A stretch of DNA of 64,000 nt from UBA1858 sp965262455 (GTDB lineage: Bacteria > Pseudomonadota > Gammaproteobacteria > UBA4575). The notes beneath the pieces were generated by a model. The model searched no databases, was not told the DNA's origin, and saw only the letters and a list, made by a program, of their open reading frames with translations. Where the stretch lies: contig CBDHFH010000008.1 of NCBI GenBank assembly GCA_965262455.1, positions 868,001-932,000 of the forward strand. Reading direction: 5' to 3'. A program made the position numbers and the translations under genes. Position 1 is the stretch's first letter. The number at the start of each line of letters is the position of its first letter. Below are positions 31,134 through 40,853 of this stretch, piece by piece.

Positions 31134-32549
31134 TCAGAAATGAATCGCTCGATTGGATACGTCTAACGCAGCTTCATGCATACCTTCAGATAAGGTGGGA
31201 TGTGCATGAATAGTGCGTGCTAAATCTTCTGCAGTCAGTTCAGATTCTAATGCTACAACAGCTTCTGCAATTAATTCTGATGCATTAGGTCCAATGATAT
31301 GAACACCCAATAACTGATCTGTAGTAGCGTCTGCTAGAAACTTAATGATTCCATCCGTTTCGCCCATCGCTCTTGCACGCCCAAGCGCCATAAATGGGAA
31401 CTGACCTTTACTGTACTGTATATTTTGCTGTTGTAATTCCTGTTCAGTGTTACCTGCCCAGGCGATTTCTGGCCAGGTATATATCACCCATGGAATTGCA
31501 TGATAGTTGACATGCCCGTGTTGCCCAGCCAATAGCTCTGCTAATGCAACACCTTCCTCAGATCCTTTATGCGCTAACATCGCGCCACCAATAACATCAC
31601 CTATTGCATATATATTTTCGATGTTTGTTTTCCATTGCGCATCTGTTTGCACAAACCCGCGTTGATCACATGCCACATTAATATTTTCTAGTCCTAAACC
31701 ATGTGTTTGTGCAACACGACCGATTGCCACAAGTAGATGACTCACTTCGAACTGCGACTCTGATGTATCTTGTTGTACATTTATCTTAACTGCATCTTCA
31801 CTAACCTCAGCAGAACTTACTTTGCAATTCAATTCTATGTTGATGCCTTGCTTGGTCATGATCTTCATTGCTTGCGCTGCTATATCCTGATCTACCAGTG
31901 GCAAGAATTGATCTGCTGCTTCCCAGATAGTGACTTTTGCTCCAAGACGCGACCATACACTTGCCATCTCTAAGCCTATTACACCTGCGCCAATGACACC
32001 CAGGTGCTCTGGCACATGGTTGAGCGCCAATGCTCCAGTTGAATCCAGAATTTTCTGTTGATCAATAGGCAGAAAGTCCAGCTCGAATGGTTTTGAACCT
32101 GTTGCTATGACAATCGATTTTGCTGAAATCTCCTGATCTTCTTGTCCGCTAATAGTCACCGTATTAACATCAGAAAATGTTGCCATACCATGAAAAAATT
32201 TGACTTTATTTTTCTTTAATAAGCCTTTAACACCTGTGGTAAGTGTTTTAACAACTTTATTTTTTCTTTGCTGCATTTTGTCAATGTCAATATCTGCACC
32301 AGAAATAGTAATCCCATGCTCTGCAGCATGCTGATTCATAAAAGAATAATGATGACTAGAATCGAGTAATGCTTTAGAGGGAATACATCCTACATTAAGA
32401 CAGGTACCGCCAGGGCTAGGTTTATTATTCGCATCAGACCATTGATCAATACACGCGACATTCATTCCCAATTGCGCACAACGAATTGCACACACATAAC
32501 CTGCTGGCCCCGCACCGATAATGATGACATCAAAGCTGGATTTACTCAT
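31134..32549 (-). CDS. lpdA: Dihydrolipoyl dehydrogenase (E3)
   Basis: E3 reoxidises the dihydrolipoyl group of 2-oxoacid dehydrogenase complexes and makes NADH. The 471-residue protein has the FAD motif IIGAGPAGYV, the redox-active pair Cys50 and Cys55 in GGTCLNVGCIPSK, the NAD motif LGVIGAGVIGLEM, the second FAD motif IYAIGDVIGG, and the active-site His in HAHPTLSEGMHEA. It lies 3 bases after sucB, forming a sucA-sucB-lpdA operon, so it mainly serves 2-oxoglutarate dehydrogenase, with possible sharing with other complexes. Confidence 0.96.
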   Translation of the reverse strand: MSKSSFDVIIIGAGPAGYVCAIRCAQLGMNVACIDQWSDANNKPSPGGTCLNVGCIPSKALLDSSHHYSFMNQHAAEHGITISGADIDIDKMQQRKNKVVKTLTTGVKGLLKKNKVKFFHGMATFSDVNTVTISGQEDQEISAKSIVIATGSKPFELDFLPIDQQKILDSTGALALNHVPEHLGVIGAGVIGLEMASVWSRLGAKVTIWEAADQFLPLVDQDIAAQAMKIMTKQGINIELNCKVSSAEVSEDAVKINVQQDTSESQFEVSHLLVAIGRVAQTHGLGLENINVACDQRGFVQTDAQWKTNIENIYAIGDVIGGAMLAHKGSEEGVALAELLAGQHGHVNYHAIPWVIYTWPEIAWAGNTEQELQQQNIQYSKGQFPFMALGRARAMGETDGIIKFLADATTDQLLGVHIIGPNASELIAEAVVALESELTAEDLARTIHAHPTLSEGMHEAALDVSNRAIHF

Positions 32550-32552
32550 AAG

Positions 32553-33803
32553 TTATAGATGCAGTAACAATTGAATTGGATTCTCGATGATTTTCTTGAT
32601 CTGGCTCAAGAACAATACGGCTTCTCGTCCATCGATGATGCGGTGATCATAAGACAAGGCCAAGTACATCATAGGGGCTATTTTTACTTCATCATCAATA
32701 ACAATCGGTCGTTTCTCGATAGCATGCATACCTAGAATAGCGCTTTGAGGAGGATTCACAATTGGCGTCGACAACATCGATCCAAATACGCCTCCATTAG
32801 TAATTGTAAATGTACCCCCGATTAACTCATCAATAGATAATTTATTCTCACGTGCTTTTTCAGCCATGGAATTAATTTCAATTTCTATCGCAGACAGAGA
32901 CTTTACATCAGCACCTCTTACTATAGGCACGACAAGTCCACGCTCAGTACTGACGGCCACTCCAACATCTATATATTGGTGATAAATAATATCATCCCCT
33001 TCAACCGAGGCATTGACTATCGGGTATGCTTTTAATGCCTCAACTGCTGCCAACACAAAGAAAGACATAAAACCTAATTTGGTCGCGTGTTTTTCCATGA
33101 ACGCTTCTTGATTAGCAGACCGTATCTGCATAATAGCTTGCATGTTCACTTCGTTAAACGTGGTCAACATGGCATATTCTTGTTGCGCATTGACAAGACG
33201 GTCAGAAATTCTTTTGCGCAAACTAGTCATGGGCACGCGTTCAACTTTGTTTGCTTGTGCAGATTGTGGATCTGACTCTTTCAAAGCAGTAACAGGCGCA
33301 GGCACAGCAGTGCTTATAGCCGCCTTGACGTCCTTTAGCGTGACGCGATTATTTTTTCCTGTTGGCGTTACTTGATCTAATGCAATATTCTCTTCTTGCA
33401 TTAACTTTCTTACCGCAGGACTGGTTTTCTTGAGGTCACTTTGTGTAGCTGTAACAGCAGAAACAGTATTTGTTTGATTGTTTGATTTATTATTATCGTC
33501 TTCATTATATTCTTCGGCATTGTTTTCTGGTGAAGACTTATCAATGCTCTCTTTAGTGTCACTCTGCGCAGCATCTAGCTGACCAATGACCTCCAGACTG
33601 TTGACGATATCGTTTTCATTTTTAAGGATCTGTGTGATAACACCTGAAGCAGGCGCAGGAATTTCAAGTACAACCTTATCGGTTTCCACTTCGACTATCG
33701 TCTCACCTTCACTCACTTTGTCACCGATATTCTTAATCCACGAACCAATCGTACCCTCACTGATTGATTCAGAGAATTCAGGAATTTGAATATCTATCGC
33801 CAA
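32553..33803 (-). CDS. sucB: Dihydrolipoyllysine succinyltransferase, E2 of 2-oxoglutarate dehydrogenase
   Basis: E2 transfers the succinyl group to CoA in the TCA cycle. The 416-residue protein has one lipoyl domain with the lipoylated Lys43 in VETDKVVLE. An acidic, Asn-rich linker (about 85-125) comes next, followed by a peripheral subunit-binding domain (SPAVRKLMQEENIALDQVTPTGKNNRVTLKDV) and a catalytic domain ending with SYDHRIIDGREAVLFL, which carries the catalytic His and Asp. Its length is typical. It lies 29 bases after sucA. Confidence 0.96.
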   Translation of the reverse strand: MAIDIQIPEFSESISEGTIGSWIKNIGDKVSEGETIVEVETDKVVLEIPAPASGVITQILKNENDIVNSLEVIGQLDAAQSDTKESIDKSSPENNAEEYNEDDNNKSNNQTNTVSAVTATQSDLKKTSPAVRKLMQEENIALDQVTPTGKNNRVTLKDVKAAISTAVPAPVTALKESDPQSAQANKVERVPMTSLRKRISDRLVNAQQEYAMLTTFNEVNMQAIMQIRSANQEAFMEKHATKLGFMSFFVLAAVEALKAYPIVNASVEGDDIIYHQYIDVGVAVSTERGLVVPIVRGADVKSLSAIEIEINSMAEKARENKLSIDELIGGTFTITNGGVFGSMLSTPIVNPPQSAILGMHAIEKRPIVIDDEVKIAPMMYLALSYDHRIIDGREAVLFLSQIKKIIENPIQLLLHL

Positions 33804-33832
33804 TGACTCTTCCTCTAGTTTATATTAACTAA

Positions 33833-36685
33833 TTAACTAACACTTTTAAGCTTCACGTTTTGATTATCATCAATCAAACCGAGCGCTTCATTTACTAACT
33901 TAATTTGTTGCTGTTTATGCAATTGTAAATAACCTGCCGCAGGTGACGCAGAATAATCTCGGCCAACATAATGTAACGATTGATCCGGGCCTATACAATC
34001 AGATAAATTCTTTCGCGACTGCATATAGAACCATGCACCTTGATTGCGTGGCTCTTCTTGCACCCAAATAATTTGTTTAATGTTCTTAAATTTCTCTATC
34101 TCTTGTGTAATCTCTTGTTTAGGGAACGGATACAACTGCTCAATTCTTATGATACCAATATCATGCAACTGATGCTTTTGTTTATCTTTCATTAAATCGT
34201 AATATACTTTCCCTGTACAAATTAGTAAGCGATTAATACTCGCAACATCTGATTCCTGATAGCTTGTTAATATTAACTCAAGTTGGCCCTCTGTGTATTC
34301 GTCTAAGGAAGAGACCGACATTGGGTGTCTAAGCAAGCTTTTAGGCGTGAATACAATTAATGGCTTACGATATGGACGTAACATCTGTCTCCTTAATACA
34401 TGGAACAATTGTGCAGGTGTTGTCGGTACGCATACCTGCATATTTTCTTCTGCACATAATTGTAAGTAACGCTCCATTCGTGCCGATGAATGTTCCGGTC
34501 CCTGGCCATCATAGCCATGTGGAAGGAACATAACCAAGCCACAATAGCGTTGCCATTTAACCTCTGATGAACTAAGAAACTGATCGATAATAACTTGTGC
34601 GTTATTAGCAAAATCACCAAATTGCGCTTCCCAAATCACCAGTGAATCTGGCTCTGAGGTAGCATAACCCACTTCATATCCAAGCACTGCCGCTTCTGAT
34701 AACAGACTATTGATTGGTAAAAATGTCGCTTGTTGTTCGTCTAAGTTTCTAAGAGGTATATATACATGACCGTCATTCTGATCATGATAAGCACAATGTC
34801 TATGAGCGAATGTTCCTCTCACACTGTCTTGCCCAGACAATCTCACGGGATAACCTTGTTTAAGTAAAGAGCCATAGGCGAGCATTTCTGCAAAACCCCA
34901 ATCAGTATCCATCTTTCCTTCAGACATACTTTTACGCACATCGATAATCTTCTGCACATTCTTATGCACAGTAAAATCATCAGGCAATGTTGTTAGTACA
35001 CGCCCGATGTCTTTAATCACTCTAAGCGGAATTGACGTATCCACTTGAGTGCGCCAATGAGTGCCTTTAAATGCCTGGTAACTAATGACATATTTTGATG
35101 AGGCACGTTTTGCAATCTCACCGCACACGGGCAAGCCTAAGTTGAGTTTTTCTATATAATCATTTTCAATTGTTGCATATTCATCGTCAGCAACGATGCC
35201 CTGCTCTTGCAAAGCTTGGAAATAGATCTGATCGACACGCGGTTTATTGCGTATTCTTTGATACATCATCGGCTGTGTAATGGCTGGCTCATCTGCTTCA
35301 GAGTGGCCGTGTCGACGATAACAAATTAAATCAATCACAACATCACACGAGTATTTCATCCGATAATCCATGGCCAACTGTGTAGCAAACACCACAGCTT
35401 CTGGGTCATCACCATTGACGTGTAATATAGGTGCCTGCACCATTTTTGCTACATCACTGCAATATAAAGTCGAACGAGAATCCAATGGGTCACTGGTAGT
35501 AAACCCAATTTGATTATTAATTACGATATGCACCGTACCTCCAGTGGTATAACCACGGGTACTCGACAAGTTCAAGGTTTCCATCACCACACCCTGCCCG
35601 GCAAAAGCGGCATCACCATGAATAAGCACCGGAACAACTTGTATACGCTCTTTATCTCCACGCCTCTCCTGACGCGCGCGCACCGATCCTTCAACGACTG
35701 GATTAATAATTTCTAAATGAGAGGGGTTAAACGCCAGCACTGCATGCAGTGCATCATTTGACGTTTTCAGATCTATTGAAAAACCTTTATGGTACTTGAC
35801 GTCACCAGAACCAAATTCCAAATCGACGTTGCCTTCAAATTCTTCAAAAAGATCATGAGGGCTTTTGCCCATAATATTCACGAGCACATTCAATCGCCCG
35901 CGATGCGCCATGCCAATGATAGCCTCTTTGACATTATGCTCACCTGCACATTGGATTAGAGTATCCAGCAGGGGTATCAGACTTGTACCACCTTCTAATG
36001 AGAAACGCTTTTGACCAATATATTTACGATGCAAATAGGTCTCAAGCGTATTTGCTTCGATTAAGCGTTTAAGAATACGTTTCTTTTGTTCTGCATTAAT
36101 AGTTAATTGGCTATAGCGAGATTCTAGCGTCTGCCGTAACCAGCGTTTTTGATCAGGGTCTGACACATGCTCTGTTTCTGAGCCGATACTTCCACAGTAC
36201 GTGGTAGACATTAAACTTAAAATTTGATTTAAAGGGAGCTTATTGTCTGGCTCCATTTCCCATAGAAAGAATTCATCATTTAAATCTGCAGCGGTTAAAC
36301 CGTGCGACTCAGGATTCAATAAATCGATTTCAATTCGACCTTCACCATAGAGAGGATCTATATCAGCTTGCCGATGACCCAGGCGTCGATAAGAGCGCGC
36401 TAATCTTAAAACAGCACGCTGTTTATCCGCATGAGATTCAACTTCAGCTTGTTGGTTGTTGGATAGCTGGGGATCGGAATTAGCAATGTCATATGCGGAA
36501 TAATCTCGCGCTTCTCGTAATGCCTCATGTTGAATATGAACAGAACGGTCTTGCTTTGCTAATTCATCAAAATAAACACGCCATGACTCACTGACTGACT
36601 CGGGTTGATCGAGATACTGTTGGTATAGGGATTCAATATATTCGGCATTGAGTCCATGAATATGCTGGTTTTTTTTATGGCCCAT
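33833..36685 (-). CDS. sucA: 2-oxoglutarate dehydrogenase E1 component
   Basis: E1 decarboxylates 2-oxoglutarate with thiamine diphosphate and transfers the succinyl unit to the E2 lipoyl arm. The 950-residue length matches the family. The N-terminal tail (YIESLYQQYLDQPESVSESWRVYF) binds the complex. The core shows GMAHRGRLNVL, the thiamine diphosphate motif GDAAFAGQGVV, and the C-terminal EPRNQGAWFYM. It is the first gene of the operon with sucB and lpdA. The 111 bases upstream to the pilZ gene hold only the presumed promoter. Confidence 0.96.
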   Translation of the reverse strand: MGHKKNQHIHGLNAEYIESLYQQYLDQPESVSESWRVYFDELAKQDRSVHIQHEALREARDYSAYDIANSDPQLSNNQQAEVESHADKQRAVLRLARSYRRLGHRQADIDPLYGEGRIEIDLLNPESHGLTAADLNDEFFLWEMEPDNKLPLNQILSLMSTTYCGSIGSETEHVSDPDQKRWLRQTLESRYSQLTINAEQKKRILKRLIEANTLETYLHRKYIGQKRFSLEGGTSLIPLLDTLIQCAGEHNVKEAIIGMAHRGRLNVLVNIMGKSPHDLFEEFEGNVDLEFGSGDVKYHKGFSIDLKTSNDALHAVLAFNPSHLEIINPVVEGSVRARQERRGDKERIQVVPVLIHGDAAFAGQGVVMETLNLSSTRGYTTGGTVHIVINNQIGFTTSDPLDSRSTLYCSDVAKMVQAPILHVNGDDPEAVVFATQLAMDYRMKYSCDVVIDLICYRRHGHSEADEPAITQPMMYQRIRNKPRVDQIYFQALQEQGIVADDEYATIENDYIEKLNLGLPVCGEIAKRASSKYVISYQAFKGTHWRTQVDTSIPLRVIKDIGRVLTTLPDDFTVHKNVQKIIDVRKSMSEGKMDTDWGFAEMLAYGSLLKQGYPVRLSGQDSVRGTFAHRHCAYHDQNDGHVYIPLRNLDEQQATFLPINSLLSEAAVLGYEVGYATSEPDSLVIWEAQFGDFANNAQVIIDQFLSSSEVKWQRYCGLVMFLPHGYDGQGPEHSSARMERYLQLCAEENMQVCVPTTPAQLFHVLRRQMLRPYRKPLIVFTPKSLLRHPMSVSSLDEYTEGQLELILTSYQESDVASINRLLICTGKVYYDLMKDKQKHQLHDIGIIRIEQLYPFPKQEITQEIEKFKNIKQIIWVQEEPRNQGAWFYMQSRKNLSDCIGPDQSLHYVGRDYSASPAAGYLQLHKQQQIKLVNEALGLIDDNQNVKLKSVS

Positions 36686-36796
36686 GCCTATGTCATTCTA
36701 TGTAGTCGTTTACAGTCAAATTTTATAGTTTTATCCAAATCGAAGGCAAGCCTGAAGGTTTTTCTTGCTAAGCCAAACTAAAACTATAAAAATTTA

Positions 36797-37141
36797 CTAC
36801 ATAGTATGTGTTGGTCTATCAGCTTGTAATGCGCCACCCAGCAATGCTTCTATCTTCGTCCTTGTTTCACCATTATCCTGGCTACTGAATTGGACACCAA
36901 TACCTGTGGTTCTGTTCCCTTGGGATCCATGTGGAGTTATCCATATGACCTGACCAGCCACTGGAATTCTTTCAGTCTCTTCCATCAAAGTGAGCAGCAT
37001 AAACACCTCCTCACCCAAATTGAAATTTTTGCTGGTAGGAATGAACAAACCACCGTTTTTTACGAAAGGAATATAAGACGCATACAGCGAGCCCTTATCC
37101 TTAATTGCCAGTGATATTATCCCTCGTCCACCATTAGCCAT
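36797..37141 (-). CDS. pilZ: PilZ protein of the type IV pilus
   Basis: The 114-residue protein is the atypical PilZ of type IV pilus biogenesis. It lacks the RxxxR c-di-GMP motif and matches the short PilZ that follows holB in many gammaproteobacteria. Visible strands include LYASYIPFVKNGGLFIPT, VFMLLTLME, IPVAGQVIWITP and GIGVQFS. It acts with FimX and PilB in pilus assembly. Its position at the end of the fab-tmk-holB block is conserved. Confidence 0.9.
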   Translation of the reverse strand: MANGGRGIISLAIKDKGSLYASYIPFVKNGGLFIPTSKNFNLGEEVFMLLTLMEETERIPVAGQVIWITPHGSQGNRTTGIGVQFSSQDNGETRTKIEALLGGALQADRPTHTM

Positions 37142-37172
37142 AACTGTATTCCCAATGTTTCAGGTCGATTAT

Positions 37173-38162
37173 TTATACGTTGTATTTTAGCGCTAATTTA
37201 TGTACCCGAATCAGTAGTGATTCAGTAAATAATTTGCGATTCAGGCTATTGTCAAACAGCTTTTTACGCTCGATTAACAATTCCCAAAACTCCAGCAGTA
37301 AAGGTACTTGCATGCGAGGTGATAAAGCAAGTAATGGCCGATAAAAGTCAGGGTTTTCGAGCGTTATTGGGTTTTCTGTCGCTTTTATTCGCAGCAAATC
37401 AGCAATAACCGCTTGAATCCATTGAAAACACATGGCAAAGGGTATGGCCTCAATTCTTGCTGCGATACTCATTGGATTCGCATTAGATTCAAAAATTTCT
37501 AAAAATCCCTGCACCACACTAATGCGTTGATCGAGCAATTCTGTCTCGTGGAACTGAATTGCCTGCAATGGCGCACCTTGTGCAACCCTCAACAGCGGTT
37601 CCCACTCAACATCATGCGCCATATTTTTTAGCCAATCGATCGCTTGATTTTCAGAAGGCGGATAAAATTCGACCAACTGGCACCGACTGCGTATGGTGGC
37701 AGGCAGAGACAATGCGTGGCTTGTAACCAAGATTATCACGGTACTCTCGGGCGGCTCCTCCAACGTTTTCAATAAGGCATTTGCCGCACTAGTATTCATT
37801 TGATCTGCGCAGTCAATTAACGCGACCTTATAGGTATCAAAGTGACGCGTTAAATATAACTTGGAGATAAGTTCGCGAATTTCATCAACTGATATTGTAT
37901 TTTTATCTTTCTGTAGAGAAAGATGTACAAAATCCGGAAAAGTGTGCGCATGCATTAATAAACAATGCTTACAATCACCACATGCGAGCCCTGTTACCAG
38001 CGGTTGAGTGCAAACGAGCGCATTCGTTAATGCACTTGCAAAATCATGTTTACCTATCCCTTCAGGGCCGGCCAGCATTAGTGCATGTGGAAAAGTCTTG
38101 GCATGCATTCTTTTGGTAAGATGTTGCCATTGATTTTCTTGCCATGGATAAACAACATTCAT
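37173..38162 (-). CDS. holB: DNA polymerase III delta' subunit
   Basis: HolB is part of the clamp loader that places the beta clamp on DNA. The 329-residue protein has the degenerate Walker A region LMLAGPEGIGKHDFA, a zinc-binding cluster (ACGDCKHC and an upstream Cys), and the sensor-type motif TSHALSLPATIRSRCQ. The arginine finger motif SRCQ is present. It is located between tmk (4 bases) and pilZ, in the order tmk-holB-pilZ that is common in this class. Confidence 0.94.
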   Translation of the reverse strand: MNVVYPWQENQWQHLTKRMHAKTFPHALMLAGPEGIGKHDFASALTNALVCTQPLVTGLACGDCKHCLLMHAHTFPDFVHLSLQKDKNTISVDEIRELISKLYLTRHFDTYKVALIDCADQMNTSAANALLKTLEEPPESTVIILVTSHALSLPATIRSRCQLVEFYPPSENQAIDWLKNMAHDVEWEPLLRVAQGAPLQAIQFHETELLDQRISVVQGFLEIFESNANPMSIAARIEAIPFAMCFQWIQAVIADLLRIKATENPITLENPDFYRPLLALSPRMQVPLLLEFWELLIERKKLFDNSLNRKLFTESLLIRVHKLALKYNV

Positions 38163-38166
38163 AGCA

Positions 38167-38784
38167 TTAGATTAAAGTAGAGAGTTTATCTTGAATAGTT
38201 GCCTGGACATCTTTGATTGACTGCTCCGCATTAATTAAACAAACACGCTGAGGATTTTGTTCTGCAATGGTCAGATAACCATCACGAACTTTTCTATAAA
38301 ATTCAATTTTTTCATTCTCGAAGCGATCCTTGTTACCGCGTTGAGACACTCGCTGCATACTCATTTGCAAGGAGACATCCAACAAAAATGTTATATCCGG
38401 GATTAAGCTACCCACTGAAAATTCTCTTAGTTGATCAATGCGCTGTAATGAGATGTCACGTCCATAGCCTTGATAAGCATAGGTGGCATCATAAAAACGA
38501 TCGCATACGACCCACTTGCCTGATGCCAACTCAGGTTCAATCACTTGCTTAATATGTTCGACGCGAGCGGCAAACATTAACATCAGTTCAGTGTCACTAT
38601 GCATGCTTGAGATTTGATTATCTAGCAAGACATCTCTGATTTTTTCACCCACCTGAGTACCACCTGGCTCTCTCGTGCAGACAACCTCTTTATCTGCGTT
38701 TTTCAAATACTCAACAATAAATTCAAGTTGCGTTGTCTTACCCGAACCCTCAATGCCTTCAAGCGTGATAAATTTACCTTGCAT
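38167..38784 (-). CDS. tmk: Thymidylate kinase
   Basis: Tmk phosphorylates dTMP to dTDP for DNA synthesis. The 205-residue protein has the P-loop GIEGSGKTTQ, the DR(Y/F) motif in VVCDRFYDATYAYQG and the LID region RVSQRGNKDRFE. Its start lies 2 bases after mltG, an arrangement of tightly coupled genes. Confidence 0.96.
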   Translation of the reverse strand: MQGKFITLEGIEGSGKTTQLEFIVEYLKNADKEVVCTREPGGTQVGEKIRDVLLDNQISSMHSDTELMLMFAARVEHIKQVIEPELASGKWVVCDRFYDATYAYQGYGRDISLQRIDQLREFSVGSLIPDITFLLDVSLQMSMQRVSQRGNKDRFENEKIEFYRKVRDGYLTIAEQNPQRVCLINAEQSIKDVQATIQDKLSTLI

Positions 38785-38786
38785 GT

Positions 38787-39788
38787 TTACTTCTTTAATT
38801 GGTACTTACGCACTGCAGCCAGATGCTCTTTATACGTCTTGGAAAAATAATGCGTACCGTCATTCTTGGAAACAAAAAATAAATCGCCCGTGATATCTGG
38901 ATGCAATACTGCCTGAATAGCAGCTTTGCCAACTAAAGCAATTGGTGACGGAGGCAAGCCTCGACGCATATAGGTATTATACGGATTATCTGTCTCAAGA
39001 TGTTTACGCGTCAGATTACCATCAAATTCAGCACCCAAGCCATAAATCACGGTAGGGTCTGTTTGTAAGGGCATTTTCTTATTTAGACGTGAGATAAACA
39101 CTCCAGCAATTCTTGGCCTTTCTGCTTCGACCGATGTTTCTTTTTCTACAATTGATGCAAGAATTAATGCTTCATAAGGGCTCGATACATAAGATTCTTT
39201 ACTACGCTTTGGCCATTCCTCATCTAGATAGTCCCTCAACAACTGATGACTCTGGCGGATAATTTCAATATCTTTTGTACCCGATGTAAAAAAATATGTA
39301 TCGGGGAAAAACAACCCTTCTAATTTGTCTTGCTGAATATCAAGTTCATGTTTGATGTTATCAACATCATCGATAACACGGGTAATTTTAGGATGAGCTT
39401 GCAACACCTGCAAAAAATCTTCAAAACGCTTACCTTCAACCACAGTAATTTTGTACTGCACCGTATTACCCATCACTAGATCATTTAGAATTTCTGTTGG
39501 GGTTTGCATACTATTAAATCGATATTCACCAGGCTTTATTGACTGGGTTTTTTCTTCATACATCGCTAACAGCTTGAAATAGAGGGGTTGCACTATAAAT
39601 CCCGCTTCCACTAATTTTGCACTCACTTGATTGAATGTCGCGCCTTTATCAACAACGATTTCTACAGCTTCACTATCCACATGTGCAGTTTCTGCAATCG
39701 GCTGATGGATATAGCGATCTATGTTATGCGCAAAAAAACTGGCTACAGCGATGACAGTAACGATAACAAATATGAAGAATCTCAACAT
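38787..39788 (-). CDS. mltG: Endolytic murein transglycosylase MltG
   Basis: MltG cleaves nascent peptidoglycan at the inner membrane and sets glycan length. The 333-residue protein has one N-terminal transmembrane helix (FFIFVIVTVIAVASFFA) and a LysM-like subdomain. The catalytic domain begins EGLFFPDTYFF and has the active-site glutamate in SIVEKETSVEAERP, followed by LQTDPTVIYGLG and NPYNTYMRRGLPPSPI. Length and order (pabC-mltG-tmk) are standard. Confidence 0.95.
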   Translation of the reverse strand: MLRFFIFVIVTVIAVASFFAHNIDRYIHQPIAETAHVDSEAVEIVVDKGATFNQVSAKLVEAGFIVQPLYFKLLAMYEEKTQSIKPGEYRFNSMQTPTEILNDLVMGNTVQYKITVVEGKRFEDFLQVLQAHPKITRVIDDVDNIKHELDIQQDKLEGLFFPDTYFFTSGTKDIEIIRQSHQLLRDYLDEEWPKRSKESYVSSPYEALILASIVEKETSVEAERPRIAGVFISRLNKKMPLQTDPTVIYGLGAEFDGNLTRKHLETDNPYNTYMRRGLPPSPIALVGKAAIQAVLHPDITGDLFFVSKNDGTHYFSKTYKEHLAAVRKYQLKK

Positions 39789-39791
39789 AAT

Positions 39792-40613
39792 TTATACAAG
39801 ATACAATTTTGACAAATTATTATGCATTTCATGCATTAATGTTTTTACCGCAGAACTTATTTGATACTGGTTTTCTGCAAATGAAGCGACTGGCCAAATA
39901 CCTATAATACTATTACATACGAACAGTGCATCGGCATTCTGCAAATCACTTATTGTCAACGCTTGTTCTCTACACTCGATATCAGCATGAAATGAATTTC
40001 GCATAACCCATTGACGCATTACACCCGCGACACCTGCTTGATCCAACTTAGGCGTTAGCCATGTTTGATTTGATTCGATGAATAAGTTTGTCATCGTGCC
40101 TTCAATAACATTTCCCGAGCGATCCAACATAACGCCCTCTTGGAATTCTGCATTCCATTCACTTCTTGCCAACACCTGGTCTAAGCGATTCAAGTGTTTA
40201 ATCCCGGCTAATGCAGGATTAGCTGCTAACATGTGTTCACATTGGGTTAACTTGATACCTGCATGGTAAAATTCTGCTGGAATATTTGAAACATCGTCAC
40301 GATATACAATCCGTGTACTGCTATTGTCATTGCTATCGTATTTGTATCCACGCGCTCTTACGCCACGCGTGATGATCACTTTTACGATACAGTCTTGATC
40401 ACCGGCAACATCTCTGATGTCGGATAATATTGCGGGTAATGGCTGATTGGGTAAGTTTAATCGCTTACACCCATTTTCTAATCGTTGTGTATGACCTGCT
40501 AATAATATTGGTCGGCCACCTTCACACAAGATTGTTTCAAATACACCATCACCATATAACAAGCCTCTATCCTGTACGGATATACCTTCTGCAGGTTGCC
40601 CATTAACTAACAT
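39792..40613 (-). CDS. pabC: 4-amino-4-deoxychorismate lyase
   Basis: PabC releases pyruvate from 4-amino-4-deoxychorismate to give p-aminobenzoate for folate. The 273-residue fold-IV PLP enzyme has DRGLLYGDGVFET at its start and the Schiff-base lysine in GIKHLNRLDQVLAR. The C-terminal part has EGTMTNLFI and QAGVAGVMRQWV. Its place between fabF and mltG is the standard one. It lies 240 bases downstream of fabF, so it may have its own promoter in that gap; I see no clear hairpin there. Confidence 0.92.
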   Translation of the reverse strand: MLVNGQPAEGISVQDRGLLYGDGVFETILCEGGRPILLAGHTQRLENGCKRLNLPNQPLPAILSDIRDVAGDQDCIVKVIITRGVRARGYKYDSNDNSSTRIVYRDDVSNIPAEFYHAGIKLTQCEHMLAANPALAGIKHLNRLDQVLARSEWNAEFQEGVMLDRSGNVIEGTMTNLFIESNQTWLTPKLDQAGVAGVMRQWVMRNSFHADIECREQALTISDLQNADALFVCNSIIGIWPVASFAENQYQISSAVKTLMHEMHNNLSKLYLV

Positions 40614-40853
40614 CTGCCATAACCTGTTTATTATTAATTTAGAATTGCATAGTAATGTAAACGTCTATAGACGTCGACGTGCGACTATTAGCCATCAAGC
40701 AATAAATGAGAAGGGAGATGAATGCAGTGCTTGAGATAGCGAAGTTGAGAAACTTGTTTGTATGCTAAATAACAGTAGCCGCTGAGTAGATACGAGCACA
40801 AACGCGCTGATGTATAGTTTGATTTATGACTACCAGGTTAAATCTGAACTTGG